Positions 26,910-36,902 are shown, numbered from the stretch's first letter. The stretch is 64,000 nucleotides of DNA from Rhizobium sp. S152 (GCF_030380735.1 NZ_JAUDRZ010000008.1:186001-250000); one strand, 5' to 3'. Made by a program: numbers and translations. The notes: generated by a model from the sequence alone, not told the origin.

Positions 26910-29900
26910 CGTAGGCTCTGAGCGCCGCCGGCCGCACCGGCTTGTGCTGGATGCCGATGCCGTGGCGCTCGATCTCGGCGCGCACCTCCGGCGTGCGATC
27001 GGCGGTCACGATCAGCGCCGGAATATAGGATGTGAACTGCTCGCGCGCCGCAAGCACGGCCGCCACGCCGGTGCCGTCGCCAAGGTGATAGTCGGCGATC
27101 ACAAGATCCGGCGGTCCCTGCCGTGGATCGAGCAGACCGACTGCGGCAAGGGAATCCGCCGATTGCACCTCGCAGCCCCATCCGCTGATCAGCAGACGCA
27201 TGCCTTCGAGAATATGCGGTTCGTTGTCGATGCAGAGGATCTTCAGCCCCTTGAGATTACGTGCGGAGCGGTCCGACAGTGCCGGCTTCGCCGCGACTGT
27301 TACGGGTGGTGAAAGATCGCGCGGCATCACGATCCGAAAATCCGTACCCCTGCCATGGGTCGAATGCAGCTCGACCGGGTGGTTCAGCACGCGGGCTATG
27401 CGATCGACGATCGAAAGCCCAAGCCCGAGCCCCGACGCCGTCTTGGCGCCTTCGTCCAGCCGCGTGAACTCCTTGAACACGGTCTTGAACTTCGATGGTG
27501 GAATGCCGATGCCGGAATCCACCACCTGGATCACCACATGGCGACCGCACCGTCGTGCGCCCACCAAGACCTTGCCTGTTATCGTGTATTTGATGGCATT
27601 GGAAACGAGGTTCTGCACCAAGCGTCTGAGCAGGTTCGGATCCGAGCGTACGCGCACCGACGTCGGCATCACCACCAGCTTCAGGTTCTTTTCGCGTGCG
27701 ATCGGTGCGAAGTCGGTCTGGACGCGCTCCAGCAGATCGGAAAGCGCGAAGGAGCTGACGGCGGGCCGCATGGCGCCCGTATCGAGCCTGGAGATGTCGA
27801 GCACCGCGCCTAGGATCGTCTCCACCGATTCCAGCGCCGAATCGATGTTGCGGGCGATGGCGCCGCTATCGGTCTGCCCGGCGCGATTGGCCTGCGCCAT
27901 GCGCTCCATCAGCGCCGAGGAGTAGAGCCGGGCGGCGTTGAGCGGCTGCAGGATGTCGTGGCCGGCGGCCGCGAAGAAGCGCGTCTTGCCGAGGTTGGCC
28001 TCGTCTGCCACCGCGCGCGCCTCTCCGAGCTCCTGGTTGACGCGCGTGAGTTCCGCCGTGCGCTCGGCCACGCGCTGCTCCAGCGTTTCGTTGGCCTGCT
28101 TCAGCGCCCGGTCCGCCGCCACGCGCTGTGTAATGTCGGTGAAGGTCGCGACGATGCCCTTGTCGGGCATGGCGTTCGACCGCACTTCGATGATCCGCTC
28201 GCCACCGCCGAGCACCAGCGCGAACGGCTTGTCCAGCGTCAGCACGTCGCGCATCGTCTGCTCGACATCGCCCGGCGCCACGTCGCCGCGCTGGCTGAGC
28301 ACGGCGATGATCTCCGATAGCGGAAAGCCCACCTGTCCGGCACTCTCCGGCAGGTCGAGCAACTGCCGGAAGCGGCGGTTCCAGATCGTCAGGTGGTTCG
28401 AGCTGTCGAACACCGCGATCCCCTGGTCCATCTGTGACAGCGCCGTCTGCAGCATGTCCTGGTTATACTGCAACGCCTCGCTTGCCTGGTCGAGCAGCCA
28501 CGCGGTGTCGGACGGGGAATCCTCGGCCTTCTGGAGGATCAGGGACAGGACGAGGCGAGCAGACGAAGAGCCGATGGCGCTGCCGAGCAATTGTTCGGTA
28601 AAATGTACGAGCGCCATGTCGGCCGGTTGCTCGTCCTCCAGCTTGCGGCCCGAGTTCTGCTGGTAGGTTTGGAACGAGCGCTCCATGCGCTCTTCGCCGA
28701 GATAGCGTGAGATCGTCGCCTTCAGGTCGCCGACGCTGATGCTGGTCTTCCACCCACGAGTGGCGAATTGCGAGCGGGACTGCCCGCGCACGAAAATGCC
28801 CGCCTGGATCCGCTCGAGCGGCCGCGCATTGCGGGTCAGCGACCCGACGATGAAACAGGCCGTGTTGGCGAGCAGGCTCATGACGGTGGCATTGACGAGC
28901 GGATCGGCGTCTGGCGCGGTAAACATCGTCGTTCCCGGAAAGATAAAACCGAGAACGGCGCTGGCGACGGAGGAGTAGTCCGGCCCGCCGAGCGAGGGCA
29001 GGAACAGCAGGTAGACCCAGATGACGAAGCCGGAGGTCAGGCCGAGCACGGCGCCGCGTGCATTGGCCCGGCGCCAGATTAGCCCGCCGAGCAGCGAAGG
29101 CGCCATCTGCGCGACGGCGGCAAAGGAAAGCAGGCCGATCGAAGCAAGCCCCGTGGTGCTGTCGGTCGAGCGATAATAGGCATAGCCAAGCAGCAGCACC
29201 GCGAAGATCGAGCTCCGCCGCACATTGAGCAGCGTCTTGGCGAAGTCGTCGCGCTGCCCGTCCCGCCCGGCAAGCTTGCGGTGCAGGAAGATCGGCATGA
29301 CGATGTCGTTCGACACCATGATCGACAGTGCCACCGATGCGACGATCACCATGGCGGTGGCGGCGGAAAACCCGCCGATGAAGGTGATCAGCGAAACGAC
29401 GGGCATCTCGTTGGCGAGCGGCAGCGACAGCATGTAGAGATCGGCATTGCCGCTGCCACCGAAGGAGAGCACGCCGGCGATCGCCACCGGCAGCACGAAG
29501 ATGTTGATGACGACGAGGTAGGCCGGAAACAGGAAACCCGCCAGCCGCAATTCCCGCGCCGTCCGGTTTTCGACGACCGTCACGTGGAACTGCCGCGGCA
29601 GCATGATGATCGCGAAGGCCGAGAGCACGATCAGCGTGATCCATCGGCTGATCGGCGTCTGGTAGTGCAGGGCCGCCAGCACCCGCTCGTTCTCCATTGC
29701 CGTTTGCCAGAGGTGCGATGGGCCGTCGAACAGCAGCCAGACGACGCAGATCCCGACCGTCAGGAAGGCGATCAGCTTGACGACGGATTCCATGGCGACC
29801 GCCAGGATAAGCCCATCCTGGTGCTCGGTCGCGTCGGTGTGCCGAGTGCCGAACATGATCGCGAAGCAGGCAAGCACAAGGGTCACGATCAAAGGCAGGT

Positions 29901-30390
29901 CGAGGAAATAGAGATTGCCGCTGCCGATACCGTAGTCCGAGGGGTTGAGCATCGCGGTGACCGCGCTGGAGACGGATTTCAGCTGCAACGCGATGTAGGG
30001 AATGGCGCCGACAAGCGAGATCAGCGCGACGAGCGTGGCGACGGTGGGGTTCTTGCCGTAGCGCGCCGAGATGAAGTCGGCGACGGAAGTGAGCTTTTCG
30101 GCCTTCGCCAACTCTATGATCCGTCTTAGCACCGGCATGCCAAGCGTGAAGACGAGGATGGGGCCGATATAGATGCCGGTGAATTCAAGCCCGCGCTGTG
30201 ACGCCAGTCCGACACCGCCGAAATAGGTCCAGGACGTGCAGTAGATGGCAAGGCTTAGCGAATAGACCAGCGGTCGCCCGCCTTGCGGCGCGCCAAGCAT
30301 CCGCCGCTGCCGGTCGCCATGGCTCGCCACGGCGAAAAGCAGCAGCAGATAGCCGAAAGCAGATGCGAGTATGACCCAGCCTGGCAGCAT
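26869..30390 (-). CDS. Sodium:solute symporter-domain hybrid sensor histidine kinase
   Basis: An 1173-residue protein. The first 500 or so residues form a sodium:solute symporter (SSF) module with about 13 helices. A cytoplasmic linker leads to a PAS domain (about 650-760, with SQMDQGIAVFDSSNHLTIWN) and a coiled coil. HisKA has His811 in FFAAAGHDILQPLNAARLY. The ATPase domain follows (NLVSNAIKYT, DSGIGIPPSKF, GLGLGLSIVDRIA). A C-terminal receiver has Asp1100 in IADYHLGDGTGV. The plan matches the NahK/CbrA group, in which a transporter-like domain feeds a kinase. Whether it transports or only senses is unknown. No partner regulator is adjacent. Confidence 0.92.
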   Translation of the reverse strand: MLPGWVILASAFGYLLLLFAVASHGDRQRRMLGAPQGGRPLVYSLSLAIYCTSWTYFGGVGLASQRGLEFTGIYIGPILVFTLGMPVLRRIIELAKAEKLTSVADFISARYGKNPTVATLVALISLVGAIPYIALQLKSVSSAVTAMLNPSDYGIGSGNLYFLDLPLIVTLVLACFAIMFGTRHTDATEHQDGLILAVAMESVVKLIAFLTVGICVVWLLFDGPSHLWQTAMENERVLAALHYQTPISRWITLIVLSAFAIIMLPRQFHVTVVENRTARELRLAGFLFPAYLVVINIFVLPVAIAGVLSFGGSGNADLYMLSLPLANEMPVVSLITFIGGFSAATAMVIVASVALSIMVSNDIVMPIFLHRKLAGRDGQRDDFAKTLLNVRRSSIFAVLLLGYAYYRSTDSTTGLASIGLLSFAAVAQMAPSLLGGLIWRRANARGAVLGLTSGFVIWVYLLFLPSLGGPDYSSVASAVLGFIFPGTTMFTAPDADPLVNATVMSLLANTACFIVGSLTRNARPLERIQAGIFVRGQSRSQFATRGWKTSISVGDLKATISRYLGEERMERSFQTYQQNSGRKLEDEQPADMALVHFTEQLLGSAIGSSSARLVLSLILQKAEDSPSDTAWLLDQASEALQYNQDMLQTALSQMDQGIAVFDSSNHLTIWNRRFRQLLDLPESAGQVGFPLSEIIAVLSQRGDVAPGDVEQTMRDVLTLDKPFALVLGGGERIIEVRSNAMPDKGIVATFTDITQRVAADRALKQANETLEQRVAERTAELTRVNQELGEARAVADEANLGKTRFFAAAGHDILQPLNAARLYSSALMERMAQANRAGQTDSGAIARNIDSALESVETILGAVLDISRLDTGAMRPAVSSFALSDLLERVQTDFAPIAREKNLKLVVMPTSVRVRSDPNLLRRLVQNLVSNAIKYTITGKVLVGARRCGRHVVIQVVDSGIGIPPSKFKTVFKEFTRLDEGAKTASGLGLGLSIVDRIARVLNHPVELHSTHGRGTDFRIVMPRDLSPPVTVAAKPALSDRSARNLKGLKILCIDNEPHILEGMRLLISGWGCEVQSADSLAAVGLLDPRQGPPDLVIADYHLGDGTGVAAVLAAREQFTSYIPALIVTADRTPEVRAEIERHGIGIQHKPVRPAALRAYVTQISAQKRAAAE

Positions 30391-30598
30391 TGACCCTCCG
30401 CCCGCACTGCAAGTGGCAGCTTCTTCCCGGGCGTCTTCGAGACTACGGCAAATCAGGACCTTTGAAAATTGGGGACGCTCTAGGCATTAAGTCAAAGACC
30501 GCCGCGAAAATCTTTAATTAGCAATTGAATAATTCGATCGGACATGTAGCTAATAAAAACAATGGACTGCAGGATTGAAACAGAGGGAGACATAGCGA

Positions 30599-31036
30599 AT
30601 GCTGAATGAGTTCAAAGCCTTCATCGCCCGAGGCAACGTCATGGACCTTGCTGTCGGTGTCATCATCGGCGGTGCCTTCGGCGGCATCGTCAAGTCGCTC
30701 GTCGACGACGTCATCATGCCGATCGTCGGCGCTATCTTCGGCGGTTTCGACTTTTCGAACTACTTCATCGGCCTGTCTTCGAACGTCAACGCGCCGACGC
30801 TTGCCGCCGCCCGCGCACAGGGCGCCGTTCTCGCTTACGGCAGCTTCATCACCGTCCTCATCAACTTCCTCATCCTGGCATGGATCATCTTCCTGATGGT
30901 CAAGGGTGTGAACACGCTGCAGAAGCAGGTGGAGCGCCAGAAGAAGGTTGCTCCGGAAGAAGCACCGCCGCCGCCGGCCGACGTTGCTCTTCTCACCGAA
31001 ATCCGCGACCTCCTCGCCCAACGCCCGGCCGTCTGA
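30599..31036 (+). CDS. mscL: Large-conductance mechanosensitive channel MscL
   Basis: A 145-residue protein with the family N-terminus [24 protein letters not shown], first pore helix ([18 protein letters not shown]) and second helix ([20 protein letters not shown]). It ends with the cytoplasmic helix [14 protein letters not shown]. It forms a pentameric pore in the inner membrane that opens under osmotic downshock. AGGGAG lies 9 bases before the ATG. The gene stands alone, with a GC hairpin after it. Confidence 0.96.
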   Translation: MLNEFKAFIARGNVMDLAVGVIIGGAFGGIVKSLVDDVIMPIVGAIFGGFDFSNYFIGLSSNVNAPTLAAARAQGAVLAYGSFITVLINFLILAWIIFLMVKGVNTLQKQVERQKKVAPEEAPPPPADVALLTEIRDLLAQRPAV

Positions 31037-31047
31037 TCGATGCTTCA

Positions 31048-31069
31048 AGCCCCGCCGCGAGGCGGGGCT
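31048..31069 (+). terminator. Terminator-like hairpin after mscL
   Basis: AGCCCCGCC (31048-31056) pairs perfectly with GGCGGGGCT (31061-31069) around GCGA, 11 bp after the mscL stop. No T-run follows. Confidence 0.6.
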
Positions 31070-31158
31070 CATCCATCACTGAAATCGATAGCGCATCATC
31101 GAATATCATGGGATTTGCCTTCGCATTTGCTCTATGAAGAGCAAAACCGGAGTGATGC

Positions 31159-32325
31159 ATGTCGATCGTGAATAGCCTCAGCCCGCGCGCCGTCTCGGCG
31201 CCCGAAAGCGGGATCGTTGAAGTCGTCAATTATGCCCGTGGCCGCGAAGGTCTTCTGCCGCTTTGGGTCGGCGAGGGCGATCTGCCGACGCCCGATTTCA
31301 TCAACAGGGCGGCGATGGATGCGCTCTCCGGCGGCGAGACCTTCTACACCTATCAGCGCGGTATTCCCGAGCTCCGTCAGGCGCTTTCGGACTACTACGC
31401 GCGCCATTTCGGCATCACCCTTCCGGTCGAGCATTTCTATGTCACCGGCTCCGGCATGCAGGCCATCCAGATTGCTGTGCAGGCTCTGACCTCGCCGGGC
31501 GACGAGTTCGTCTACCTAACGCCGTCATGGCCCAACATCGCCGCGGCACTGGAGATCGCCGGCGCCCGTTCGGTCGGCGTGCAGCTTCAGTTCGAAGGCG
31601 GCAAGTGGGATGTCGATCTTGGTCGCATCGAAGCCGCGATCACCCCCAGGACCAAGGCGCTGTTCGTCAACACGCCCTCCAACCCGACCGGCTGGACCGC
31701 GACGCGCGAAGATTTGGCTGCGATTCTGGCACTCGCCCGCAAGCATGACCTCTGGATTCTCGCCGACGAAATCTATGCCCGCTACTACTTCGCCGGCGAT
31801 CGTGCTCCGTCCTTCCTCGATGTGATGGATCTCGACGACAAGGTCATGTTCGTCAACTCCTTCTCCAAGAACTGGTCGATGACCGGCTGGCGTGTCGGCT
31901 GGATCGTCGCGCCGCCGCAGACCGGCCAGGTGCTGGAGAACCTCATCCAGTATTCGACGTCGGGCGTCGCTCAGTTCATGCAGCGCGGCGCGGTGGCGGC
32001 GCTGAACGAGGGGGATGCCTTCGTGCAGTCTAACATCGACAAGGCACGCCAGTCCCGCGATATCCTCTGCGACGCGCTGATAGCAACCAACCGCGTTCAA
32101 ACGCTGAAGCCTGACGGCGCGCTCTACGCCTTCCTGAAGATCGACGGCGTCACCGACAGCCGCAGAGCCGCGATCGACATCGTCGACAAGACGGGCGTCG
32201 GTCTGGCACCCGGAACAGCCTTCGGCCCCGGCGGCGAGCTCTTCATGCGCGCCTGCTTCCTGAGAGACCCCACGCAGATCCGCACCGCCGCCGAGAGGCT
32301 CTGCGACCACATCCTCAAGCTTTGA
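31159..32325 (+). CDS. PLP-dependent class I/II aminotransferase
   Basis: A 388-residue fold-type I aminotransferase. Visible motifs are the TYQRGIPELRQALSDYY segment, NTPSNPTGW (cofactor-contact asparagine), ILADEIYARYYF (Asp and Tyr to PLP), and the Schiff-base lysine in VNSFSKNWSMTGWRVGW. The substrate-carboxylate arginine is in LFMRACFLRDP. It would exchange an amino group between an amino acid and a 2-oxoacid; the substrate (aspartate, alanine or aromatic) is not decided by sequence. GGAG lies 7 bases before the ATG, and a T-rich terminator follows the gene. Confidence 0.92.
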   Translation: MSIVNSLSPRAVSAPESGIVEVVNYARGREGLLPLWVGEGDLPTPDFINRAAMDALSGGETFYTYQRGIPELRQALSDYYARHFGITLPVEHFYVTGSGMQAIQIAVQALTSPGDEFVYLTPSWPNIAAALEIAGARSVGVQLQFEGGKWDVDLGRIEAAITPRTKALFVNTPSNPTGWTATREDLAAILALARKHDLWILADEIYARYYFAGDRAPSFLDVMDLDDKVMFVNSFSKNWSMTGWRVGWIVAPPQTGQVLENLIQYSTSGVAQFMQRGAVAALNEGDAFVQSNIDKARQSRDILCDALIATNRVQTLKPDGALYAFLKIDGVTDSRRAAIDIVDKTGVGLAPGTAFGPGGELFMRACFLRDPTQIRTAAERLCDHILKL

Positions 32326-32332
32326 CGACCTC

Positions 32333-32359
32333 GAAAACCCGCCCGACCGGCGGGTTTTC
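32333..32359 (+). terminator. Rho-independent terminator of the aminotransferase gene
   Basis: GAAAACCCGCC (32333-32343) pairs perfectly with GGCGGGTTTTC (32349-32359) around CGACC, 7 bp past the stop. The T-run lies within the 3' arm. Confidence 0.85.
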
Positions 32360-32454
32360 CGTCTCCGGATCGGATATAACTAAAATTCTAGCAAAGCCCG
32401 AAATCGGGCTCTAACCACACCGCCAAACTTAATCGCCCCAACGCCCTTTGAGAG

Positions 32455-32479
32455 CCTTTCAGTGGAAGACTCTGAAAGG
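32455..32479 (+). promoter_or_regulatory. Leader hairpin upstream of galE
   Basis: CCTTTCAG (32455-32462) pairs with CTGAAAGG (32472-32479) across a 9-nt loop. The 3' arm contains AAAGGAG, the best ribosome-binding-like sequence in the leader, which would be masked when the hairpin forms. Confidence 0.4.
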
Positions 32480-32526
32480 AGAAACGCCGTCAGATGCTCG
32501 CATGTGATGGCGTGAGGAATGCGGAC

Positions 32527-33561
32527 ATGGCGATTTTGGTGACAGGCGGCGCGGGCTATATCGGTAGCCATATGGTCTGGACACTGCTGGATGCGGGCGA
32601 GGATGTCGTCGTGATCGACAATCTCTCGACCGGCTTCCGCTGGGCCGTTGCCGATCGCGCGCGCTTCTATCTCGGCGATATCGCCGATGTGCAGGTCCTG
32701 AACCGGATCTTTATCGAAAACGATATCGAGGCGATCATCCACTTCGCCGGCTCCGCCATCGTGCCGGTCTCCGTCTCCGATCCGCTTTCCTATTACGACA
32801 ACAACTCCGGAAAGACGCGGGCGCTGCTCAGCGCCGCCATCAATGCCGGCATACGCCATGTCGTCTTTTCATCGACCGCTGCCGTCTACGGTCCGCAGCC
32901 CAGCTCCGCCCCGGTCAGGGAAACAGCGACGCTCAATCCGGCAAACCCCTACGGCCAGTCGAAGCTGATGACGGAGTTCATGCTGCGCGACTGCGCCGCG
33001 GCCTACGATTTCAACTATGTCGCCCTTCGCTACTTCAACGTCGCCGGCGCCGATCCAGCCGGCCGCGCCGGGCAGTCGACATCGGGCGCGACACATCTGA
33101 TCAAGGTCGCCTGCGAGGCGGCACTCGGCAAGCGCGAGGGCATCCATGTCTACGGCATCGACTACCCGACCCATGACGGCACCGGCGTACGCGACTACAT
33201 CCACGTCACAGACCTGGCCGACGTGCACCTCAAGGCTCTTCAGCACCTGCGGAGCGGCAAGGGCTCGCTGGTCGCCAATTGCGGCTACGGATCAGGCTAT
33301 TCGGTACTCGATGTGCTGAACATGGTCACCCGCGTTCATGGCCACTCTTTCAAGATCCACATGGCGCCCAGACGCCCGGGCGACGCGGCAAGCGTCGTGG
33401 CCGATTCGACGCTCGCCCACCGCACGTTCGACTGGAAACAGAAGCACGATTCGTTGGAGACGATCGTGCGCAGCGCACTCGACTGGGAACTGTTCCTGAT
33501 GAACCGCAACGTCGACGATCTCCAGGGAATCCACCGCGCCCTTGCCGCCGCGTCTTTTTAG
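32527..33561 (+). CDS. galE: UDP-glucose 4-epimerase GalE
   Basis: A 344-residue extended short-chain dehydrogenase. The NAD site is MAILVTGGAGYIGSHMVW at the very N-terminus. The catalytic Ser/Tyr/Lys triad is in FSSTAAVYG and NPYGQSK, and the family block HDGTGVRDYIHVTDLADVH follows. It interconverts UDP-glucose and UDP-galactose for exopolysaccharide and LPS. The start at 32527 was chosen because the NAD fold begins directly there and GAGGAA lies 9 bases upstream. An in-frame ATG at 32494 would add 11 residues and follows the AAAGGAG in the leader hairpin. Confidence 0.93.
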   Translation: MAILVTGGAGYIGSHMVWTLLDAGEDVVVIDNLSTGFRWAVADRARFYLGDIADVQVLNRIFIENDIEAIIHFAGSAIVPVSVSDPLSYYDNNSGKTRALLSAAINAGIRHVVFSSTAAVYGPQPSSAPVRETATLNPANPYGQSKLMTEFMLRDCAAAYDFNYVALRYFNVAGADPAGRAGQSTSGATHLIKVACEAALGKREGIHVYGIDYPTHDGTGVRDYIHVTDLADVHLKALQHLRSGKGSLVANCGYGSGYSVLDVLNMVTRVHGHSFKIHMAPRRPGDAASVVADSTLAHRTFDWKQKHDSLETIVRSALDWELFLMNRNVDDLQGIHRALAAASF

Positions 33562-33669
33562 CGGTTGCCGTCGCAAGGCTATCGACTAAGTCCCGGAGCG
33601 CGATAGTTTTCTTGGGCGCGCGATCATCGCCGCGCAGCGATTGGCCAGATACGCGGTTAGGATCCCGAT

Positions 33670-34734
33670 ATGCATGACATGACTGAACGTCGCGACGTCC
33701 TCGTGGAACGGCGAGGCTCGGCCGGCCTGATCCGCCTGAACCGGCCGCGCGCGCTGAACAGTCTGACACTGGAGATGATCAGGGCGATTGCCGTGGCCCT
33801 TGATGATTTCGCCGCCGATGACGGCGTCGCCACTGTGGTGGTCATGGGCGAGGGCGATCGCGGCTTCTGCGCCGGCGGCGATATCCGCGCCCTGCACGAA
33901 AGCGGCCGAGGTCAGACGGAACTTGCCGAAACATTCTGGCGCGAGGAGTTCCGCCTCAATCACCGTATCGCCACCTATTCCAAGCCCTATGTCGCCTTGA
34001 TGGATGGCATCACAATGGGCGGAGGCGTCGGTCTCGGCGCGCACGGCCGCCATCGCGTGGTGACCGAGCGGACGCGGCTTGCCATGCCCGAAACCGGCAT
34101 CGGCTATTTCCCCGATGTCGGCGCCACCTGGCTGCTTCCGCGCGCGTCCGGCGAGATCGGCACCTGGATGGCGCTCACCGGCCTCGATGTAAAGGCGGGC
34201 GATGCGATCTTCGCTGGCCTAGCCGATGTGCAGGTTGCCTCTTTTCAGCTTTTAGAACTTGTGGAGACGCTTGCCGAAATGCCGAAGGGTGCCAGGTCGC
34301 GAGATGTGGAGGCGGTTCTGAAGAACCTGTCCGACACGCCGGATCACGGACCCCTCAGGCAAAACATCGACCTCATCCAGCGCGCCTTCCATCATGCAAG
34401 CGTTGCTGAAATCCTCGCGGCGCTGGAGGGCGAGAGCGGCGAGTTCGCCGCCGACACCCGCCGCGTGATGCTGACGCGCTCCCCGACCAGCCTCGAACTG
34501 ACGCTGCGGTTGCTGCGGCAGGGAAGGGAAAGCCGCAATCTTGCCGAATGCCTGAACCGCGAACTCGGCGCCTGCCTACAAATCCTGCACAGTGCCGATT
34601 TCTACGAGGGCATCCGCGCCGCCATCATCGACAAGGACCGCAACCCCGCCTGGAAGCCGGAAACCCTTGCCGAGGTCGATCCGCACGCGCTCGAACCGTT
34701 CTTCGTGGCGCCGAGCCCACCGCTGGCGCTCTGA
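33670..34734 (+). CDS. Enoyl-CoA hydratase/isomerase family protein, 3-hydroxyisobutyryl-CoA hydrolase type
   Basis: A 354-residue crotonase-superfamily protein, longer than simple hydratases and matching the 3-hydroxyisobutyryl-CoA hydrolase group. Key segments are GFCAGGDIRAL (oxyanion hole), DGITMGGGVGLGAHG, and MPETGIGYFPDVGATWLLPR, which carries the catalytic Glu and Asp expected for the hydrolase. The C-terminal extension (LTRSPTSLELTLRLL, ACLQILHSADFYEGIRA, IIDKDRNPAWKP) is diagnostic of that group. It would release free 3-hydroxyisobutyrate in valine breakdown. It converges on the helicase gene with only 3 bp between the stops. Confidence 0.9.
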   Translation: MHDMTERRDVLVERRGSAGLIRLNRPRALNSLTLEMIRAIAVALDDFAADDGVATVVVMGEGDRGFCAGGDIRALHESGRGQTELAETFWREEFRLNHRIATYSKPYVALMDGITMGGGVGLGAHGRHRVVTERTRLAMPETGIGYFPDVGATWLLPRASGEIGTWMALTGLDVKAGDAIFAGLADVQVASFQLLELVETLAEMPKGARSRDVEAVLKNLSDTPDHGPLRQNIDLIQRAFHHASVAEILAALEGESGEFAADTRRVMLTRSPTSLELTLRLLRQGRESRNLAECLNRELGACLQILHSADFYEGIRAAIIDKDRNPAWKPETLAEVDPHALEPFFVAPSPPLAL

Positions 34735-34737
34735 TCC

Positions 34738-36798
34738 CTAACGCCACATCCCGCGCATCCGCGCGCCGACATCGATCCGCACCTGCCGTGCCTGCTGCGC
34801 GGCGGCGCTGTCCGACTTCACCTGCGGCCAGCCCACGACCTCGAAGAACTGCAGCAGCGTCGCCGGGATGAAGCGCGTACGCGACGCGTAGACATGCCGG
34901 TCGCCTTGGGCGTTCTGTCCATGAGTGAAGAAGCGCTGCGGCACGACCAAGTCCAGATCGTCCTTGGCGCGGGTCATCGCGACATAGAGCAGTCGCCGCT
35001 CCTCCTCGATTTCCGCGCTGCTGCCGACCCCGAGATCGGATGGGATGCAGCCGTCGACGACATTCAGCATGAAGACCTTGGTCCACTCCTGCCCCTTGGC
35101 GGAATGGATGGTCGAAAGGATCAGGTAGTCCTCATCGAGCAACGGCACGCCTGCCTGGTCGCTGGTGGCATCCGGCGGATCGAGCGTCAGCTCGGTCAGG
35201 AAGCGCTCGCGCGATGGATAGCCACTGGCGATCTGCTCGAGCTGCAGCAAGTCCGCCTGGCGTGTCGCTGCATCCTCGTGCAATCGCTCCAGATGCGGTG
35301 CATACCATTCGCGCACGAGGCCGATCTCCGCCGGCCAGCCGGCCTTGCCGGATTTCAGCTCCTGCAGCACCGAGACGAAGGTGGTCCAGTCTTCGCCCGA
35401 TCGCGGCGGCGCTGGCATTTCACCAAGTGCTAGAAGAGGGCTAGGCGCTTCCGCCATGTGATCGAGCGCGCGCTGGGCGGTGGATGGCCCCACACCGGGC
35501 AGGATCTGCATCAGCCGGAAACCGGCGACCCGGTCGCGGGGATTCTGCGCGAAGCGCAAGGCCGCCAGCATGTCCTTCACATGCGCGCTGTCGAGAAATT
35601 TCAGCCCGCCAAACTTCACGAAGGGAATGTTCCGGCGCGTCAGCTCCACTTCCAGCGGACCGCTATGGTGCGAGGCGCGAAACAGCACGGCCTGCTGCTT
35701 GAGCTTGGTACCCTCTTCGCGGTTCTCCAGCACCTTGTCGGCCACGTAGCGCGCCTGGTCGGCTTCCTCGCGCACGGTCACGAGCCGCGGGCGCTGAGCC
35801 GATTGCCGCTCGGTCCAGAGGTTCTTGGTGAAGCGTTCCGACGCGAGGTCGATGACCGCATTGGCGGCGGCAAGGATCGGCTGCGTCGAGCGGTAGTTCC
35901 GGTCGAGCGTCACGATATTGGCCGCCGGCGTGAAGGTGGCGGGAAAATCGAGAATGTTGCGCACCGTCGCCGCGCGGAACGAATAGATCGACTGCGCATC
36001 GTCGCCGACGACGGTCAGCCCCTGGCCGCCCGGCTTCAGCGCCAGAAGAATGGAGGCCTGCAGCCGGTTGGTGTCCTGGTATTCATCGACCAGCACATGA
36101 TCGAAGCGGCTGCCGATATCGGCGGCGATCATCGGCTCGCTGACCATCTGCGCCCAGTAGAGCAGCAGGTCGTCGTAATCGAGCACGTTCTGGTTCTGCT
36201 TGGCCTCGACATAGGCGCCGAACAGGTCACGCAACTGATTTTCCCACGTGGCGCACCAAGGGAACGCATCGCGCAAAACCGGCCCCAGCTCCGTTTCCGA
36301 ATTCACGGCCCGGGAATAGATGGCAAGACAGGTTCCCTTGGTCGGAAACCGGTTCTCGGTTTTGGAGAAACCTAGTTCGTGCCGGATCAGGTTCATCAGG
36401 TCGGCGCTGTCTTCGCGGTCATGGATCGTGAAGGCGGGGTCGATGCCGATCTGGTCGGCGTAGTCGCGCAAAAGCCGCGCGCCAATGCCGTGGAAGGTGC
36501 CGCTCCAGGCCAGCGCATCCGCCATGATGCCGGAATTGGCGCCCAGCACCTGGCCGCAGATGCGCTCGACGCGCCGCGCCATCTCCGCCGCCGCCCGCCT
36601 CGAGAAGGTCATCAGCAGGATCCGCCGGGGATCGGCACCCTTGACGATGAGGTGGGCCACTCGGTGCGCCAGCGTGTTCGTCTTGCCGGAACCGGCGCCG
36701 GCGATCACGAGCAGCGGTCCCGCCACATGCGCGCCTTCAGCCAGCGTCCCGTGTTCGACGGCGCTGCGTTGCTGCGGATTGAGTTTTTCGAGATACAT
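34738..36798 (-). CDS. UvrD/PcrA-type ATP-dependent DNA helicase
   Basis: A 686-residue superfamily 1A helicase. Motifs in order: LNPQQRSAVEHG (Q motif), VIAGAGSGKTNTLAHR (Walker A), LVDEYQDTNR (Walker B), VVGDDAQSIYSFRAA, LDRNYRST, STIHSAKGQEW, and LLYVAMTRAKDDL. It would translocate 3' to 5' on single-stranded DNA in repair or replication restart. The ATG at 36798 gives the normal helicase start; the open frame continues 20 residues further upstream to 36858 without family similarity. It is slightly shorter than E. coli UvrD and may be a paralogue rather than the main UvrD, so no symbol is given. Confidence 0.9.
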   Translation of the reverse strand: MYLEKLNPQQRSAVEHGTLAEGAHVAGPLLVIAGAGSGKTNTLAHRVAHLIVKGADPRRILLMTFSRRAAAEMARRVERICGQVLGANSGIMADALAWSGTFHGIGARLLRDYADQIGIDPAFTIHDREDSADLMNLIRHELGFSKTENRFPTKGTCLAIYSRAVNSETELGPVLRDAFPWCATWENQLRDLFGAYVEAKQNQNVLDYDDLLLYWAQMVSEPMIAADIGSRFDHVLVDEYQDTNRLQASILLALKPGGQGLTVVGDDAQSIYSFRAATVRNILDFPATFTPAANIVTLDRNYRSTQPILAAANAVIDLASERFTKNLWTERQSAQRPRLVTVREEADQARYVADKVLENREEGTKLKQQAVLFRASHHSGPLEVELTRRNIPFVKFGGLKFLDSAHVKDMLAALRFAQNPRDRVAGFRLMQILPGVGPSTAQRALDHMAEAPSPLLALGEMPAPPRSGEDWTTFVSVLQELKSGKAGWPAEIGLVREWYAPHLERLHEDAATRQADLLQLEQIASGYPSRERFLTELTLDPPDATSDQAGVPLLDEDYLILSTIHSAKGQEWTKVFMLNVVDGCIPSDLGVGSSAEIEEERRLLYVAMTRAKDDLDLVVPQRFFTHGQNAQGDRHVYASRTRFIPATLLQFFEVVGWPQVKSDSAAAQQARQVRIDVGARMRGMWR

Positions 36799-36902
36799 GC
36801 GGCCGTCCGTTTGCTCGCGCGGAGAATCGGCCCGCGGAAATGTTAGGCGTTCCCTCAATGTTCTCGATCGCCTCCGCTGTCAAGTCGAAGCGGGTGCCGA
36901 GA

